From UBA9547 sp044349205 (GTDB lineage: Bacteria; Bacteroidota; Bacteroidia; Cytophagales; UBA9547), in the NCBI GenBank assembly GCA_044349205.1, contig JBIKRJ010000030.1, positions 1 to 16,864 of the forward strand: a DNA stretch of 16,864 nucleotides, given 5' to 3'. The notes under the pieces were generated by a model that worked only from the letters and a program-made list of their open reading frames with translations, had not been told where the DNA came from and made no database searches. The translations under genes and the position numbers were made by a program. Position 1 is the first letter of the stretch. Each line of letters starts with the position of its first letter. Shown here piece by piece: positions 15,101-16,864 of this stretch.

Positions 15101-16864
15101 GGGCAAATGGTCTTACTTGAGATCTTTTGCCAACATCAAGCCGCTGATACAAGACAGCGTATCTTATACTAATGTTTCTATTTCCAATCTTGGCAATCGA
15201 TTCACCAAATTGAAATGGGAAATTCGAAGCAAATTCGATTCCACTTGTTTTTCTTTCGACACCCTTCAAACATTGCTTGTGGTGGGGACAAAACCTACGG
15301 TTTTTTATCACGACACTTGTTTGGTTGGTGCCAATTCTTTCGTGTTGAAAGGCAGTCAGCCAGCTAGTTACGAGGTTTCCAAGTGGCTTAAGTTACCTTC
15401 GTCCGAACTCATTGCCAAAGATTCACCGTCTTTTCTGTACCCGTCTTTGGTGCCAGGTGTCAATAGATTTTCTTATGTCATCTTCGACTCTACTTCCGAA
15501 TATAAATGTGCGAGCAGCGAGTTGATAAATGTAAATGTGGTAAACAAGGCCAAAATCGTGTCAAGCGATACATGTTTGATACTTCCAACACAAAGTATAG
15601 CCACTTTGAAAGCCAAATTGTATGCCGATAGGGGCAATGCCATTTATACTTTCATTCAAAATGCCGATAATGTTATTTCGACAAGTAAATTGGGTCAAGA
15701 CTCCTTGTTCAATCTTCAATTTTCCCAAACAGGGCGTCTAAAGATATATTGGCAGGTGCAATTGAGTCCGCAATGTGTTAGCCGCGATTCGATTACGGTA
15801 ACTGTCATTCCAAAGGCCAATGCGGGAAACGACCTTTGTTTGGTAGCGCCTACTGATAGCGTATTGTTAAATGCCAATGCACCTGCATTGGCAAAACAAG
15901 AAACCGGGTTTTGGACTAAGATTCCGTTTGCAAACCGAGAGGCCAGTACTGTTTTGTCAGATAATACGCTGCAAAACGCCCGTTTGAAATTTTTGTCAAA
16001 AGGTAGGGCAATGTGGGTGTGGGAAATAAGTAATGGAACTTGTGGTCAAAACAAAGACACACTGCAGGTTATGTATCATACCAAGGCCAATGTAGGTTTT
16101 GATACTTGTTTAGTTGGTCAAGATTCGGTTTTGCTGAAGGCAATCCCAATATCCTCAGAAAAAGAAATTGGCTGTTGGGAAAGTGTTGTTGCAAAAGGTG
16201 TTTTGTCTTCTGAAAATCGTTTTTGGCAGAAAAACATCAGTTCGGGTTTCAGCCAGTTTACTTGGACAATTTCCGACTCGTTAGCCAATTTTTCTTGCAA
16301 AAACAGTGATACTGTAAAAATTGGAAGAGTAGTTAAAGCCCAAATTTTTCAAAACGACACCTGTTTGGTCTTGCCAAGAAATGGGGTAAGTCTGTCTAAC
16401 ATTCAGACCAACAGAGATTTGCCGAATATTTCCCATTATTGGTTCAGTGCCGACAGCTTAATTCCTCAGCCAACCAATGCCTCTGTTTTCAATCTTACTT
16501 TCAATAAACCGAAGACTTCCTACAAGTACATTTGGAAAATAAAATTGTCGGAAGCCTGTCAAAGCCAAGATTCTGTGAAGGTAACGGTAGTGTCCAAAGC
16601 GTATGCCGGTCGTGATACCTGTTTGGTAATTGACAAATTGGCAATGAAAGCCGATTCCTTTTCTGTTCAGGCTGGTGAAATTGGGCAATGGACAAGTCTA
16701 AATGGCAATGCTCAAATTTCCATGTTAGGGCAACCTTCTTCCGAAATTAGCCAATTGCAAAAAGGAGTGAACGAATTTTTATGGGTAGTAAAGTCACAAG
16801 AGAAATCTTGCCAAAATCAGGACACCATCAAGCTGAATTACATCACAAAAGCCAATGCTGGGGG
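12102..16864 (+). CDS. Giant secreted/surface protein of tandem Ig/PKD-like repeats (TTG start, 3' end beyond window)
   Basis: The frame is open from just after a TGA at 12099 to the right edge, giving 1,587 codons with no stop. The first in-frame ATG is at 12753, some 217 codons in. The TTG at 12102 instead gives an ideal signal peptide: MFKKFFYSLIFLALQF, then STVASG before Gln25. After an N-terminal domain (25 to about 120) the protein consists of repeats of about 80-93 residues. Each opens with a motif like KANAGNDLCLV, has a central GxWxx, then an FxWxI strand and usually a second Cys before DTxxV. In Bacteroidota such repeats occur in very large adhesin-like or gliding-motility-associated proteins secreted by type IX secretion, with a sorting domain at the C-terminus. 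That domain would lie outside this window. Adhesion or a structural role is inference. No frameshift was seen, and the reading phase is the same at every checkpoint from 12171 to 16851. Confidence 0.85.
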   Translation, partial: MFKKFFYSLIFLALQFFYSTVASGQISIVSPAVFAGPSIPDNNDVDSPYVLCTDTVLLQSQSLAQNWVNLSPNSADYEILAGGGVNTFLRVRLKTSSVVSFTWKKSGQVSYSIYIRKQKPTLPLAGQDTTICQNSLKLYANKPVIGSGKWFSLRGAVFQNDTQHDTRALQLPTEKDTLVWQISTPVCGALSDTLVLDNQSPSSPNAGIDQFVCVDTVMLQASALLPKEKGKWTVIGGANVQIATPDSVQTFAYGLSGLSKFVWQVTKSETCTLRDTVQIQYTKVDTANILTQDKSLCTNKLDIEANNLAGQWNILKGGGTVLLPNVRKTVVEGLSADTNLLVWEVKNGYCPTTYDTLLLLNKTVAKPIISDSCFLSPFSSTLSLNLRSSLKSNETGIWTSQSAPVAVSEIDLQNNLLNQSATFSPKETGEYNFMYKASNGLCSDSAFNLYYLITKAELQSDTCIYTEQLTANFSLRPKILPNANELPRWILPNNQVADSLTIHQNLPVGYYRFVYGIRNALCNSCEKCHLANYDTMYVRIVNKAKIVPNASVCTTDSVLALLGNVLQTGDLGTWSSPQALTFSSAASNSTNVGSMSFGSNKVFWTVSNGNCASSDSLFVYRLSKPMAGSDKCYKAGIAQSDTLLATSPKANEIGEWFYSSVGNDIVFVPLSNTNGLVANTQNARKGSFSVQWRISSVQCPAGFSDELKLNVISNPEVPNDTFFVLPAQPRSIKALSLIDPIMENQRWLIAPSNVVSNSATLQLSDTLKSGVYPFVYQISDKQNICSFSANFNVTFLSKPTILATTCLKSASDVLLRAKSPALGEIGTWKVDTLGLPQYADNSLNADSLLLFGLKPQKYKVFWIISLGKYSVKDSLLFTNLSKFTLSFQSLCVQEKQVELKPDALFPALRPYETAYWVKKNANAVGVLSKGNALFDTLTQLQPSQQMLGLVVKDMNESCADTAFVKLTVVSKAKAFAESPICSNSSFALVNATNTPNASETGKWSYLRSFANIKPLIQDSVSYTNVSISNLGNRFTKLKWEIRSKFDSTCFSFDTLQTLLVVGTKPTVFYHDTCLVGANSFVLKGSQPASYEVSKWLKLPSSELIAKDSPSFLYPSLVPGVNRFSYVIFDSTSEYKCASSELINVNVVNKAKIVSSDTCLILPTQSIATLKAKLYADRGNAIYTFIQNADNVISTSKLGQDSLFNLQFSQTGRLKIYWQVQLSPQCVSRDSITVTVIPKANAGNDLCLVAPTDSVLLNANAPALAKQETGFWTKIPFANREASTVLSDNTLQNARLKFLSKGRAMWVWEISNGTCGQNKDTLQVMYHTKANVGFDTCLVGQDSVLLKAIPISSEKEIGCWESVVAKGVLSSENRFWQKNISSGFSQFTWTISDSLANFSCKNSDTVKIGRVVKAQIFQNDTCLVLPRNGVSLSNIQTNRDLPNISHYWFSADSLIPQPTNASVFNLTFNKPKTSYKYIWKIKLSEACQSQDSVKVTVVSKAYAGRDTCLVIDKLAMKADSFSVQAGEIGQWTSLNGNAQISMLGQPSSEISQLQKGVNEFLWVVKSQEKSCQNQDTIKLNYITKANAG
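12466..16864 (+). repeat. Tandem protein-level repeats in the giant surface protein
   Basis: Repeat openings fall near 12466, 12714, 12955, 13190, 13463, 13728, 13968, 14238, 14490, 14742, 15009, 15289, 15545, 15812, 16082, 16332 and 16593, with another starting at about 16845. Spacing is about 235-280 bp. Typical openings are AGQDTTIC, NAGIDQFVC, SKPMAGSDKC, PKANAGNDLCLV, TKANVGFDTCLV and SKAYAGRDTCLV. The copies are strongly diverged in DNA, so the array is old rather than freshly amplified. The last few copies are the most alike (DTCLV). Confidence 0.8.

Noticed and set aside
12466..16864. Regular spacing of about 260 bp considered as a CRISPR array or DNA-level tandem repeat
   Set aside because: The periodicity is in the protein only. 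The DNA copies are strongly diverged and the frame is open throughout.

Overview
The window looks like chromosomal DNA of a member of the Bacteroidota, possibly a Cytophagales-like lineage. The evidence is a FISUMP-domain exported protein, a very large secreted protein built from Ig/PKD-like 'AGxD...C' repeats, a Bacteroidota-type transglutaminase/DUF2126 protein, a hybrid PAS histidine kinase, promoter motifs close to TTTG-N19-TAnnTTTG, and the lack of clear Shine-Dalgarno sites. Assignment below phylum is inference. I see no tRNA, rRNA, CRISPR array, integrase or transposase.

Left part (1-3264): the 5' two-thirds of a transglutaminase-like/DUF2126 protein is read leftwards and runs off the left edge. 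An AT-rich divergent region separates it from a rightward exported FISUMP-domain protein. After that comes a 375-bp gene-free stretch with several hairpins, two of which share the same 9-nt core. This stretch is a candidate interspersed repeat.

Middle part (3265-9707): a compact rightward cluster encodes serine O-acetyltransferase (cysE), a PlsC-type 1-acylglycerol-3-phosphate acyltransferase, an extended-SDR NAD-dependent epimerase/dehydratase and tRNA(Ile)-lysidine synthase (tilS). Gaps are 11-31 bp, and a well-formed Bacteroidota promoter lies just ahead of cysE. The cluster meets a leftward membrane hybrid histidine kinase, and the two 3' ends overlap by 18 bp.

Right part (9708-16864): a divergent promoter region is followed by gmd and fcl, the two-step pathway from GDP-mannose to GDP-L-fucose. 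From 12102 to the right edge there is one uninterrupted reading frame of about 1,587 codons. It has no ATG start and most likely begins at TTG with a clean signal peptide. It encodes a giant cell-surface or secreted protein of about 16-17 tandem repeats of 80-93 residues each. GDP-fucose made next door could feed surface glycans, but nothing in the sequence ties it to the giant protein.

Most of the window is ordinary. The points most worth a second look are the giant repeat protein with its non-ATG start and its cysteine-bearing repeats, and the hairpin-rich intergenic block.
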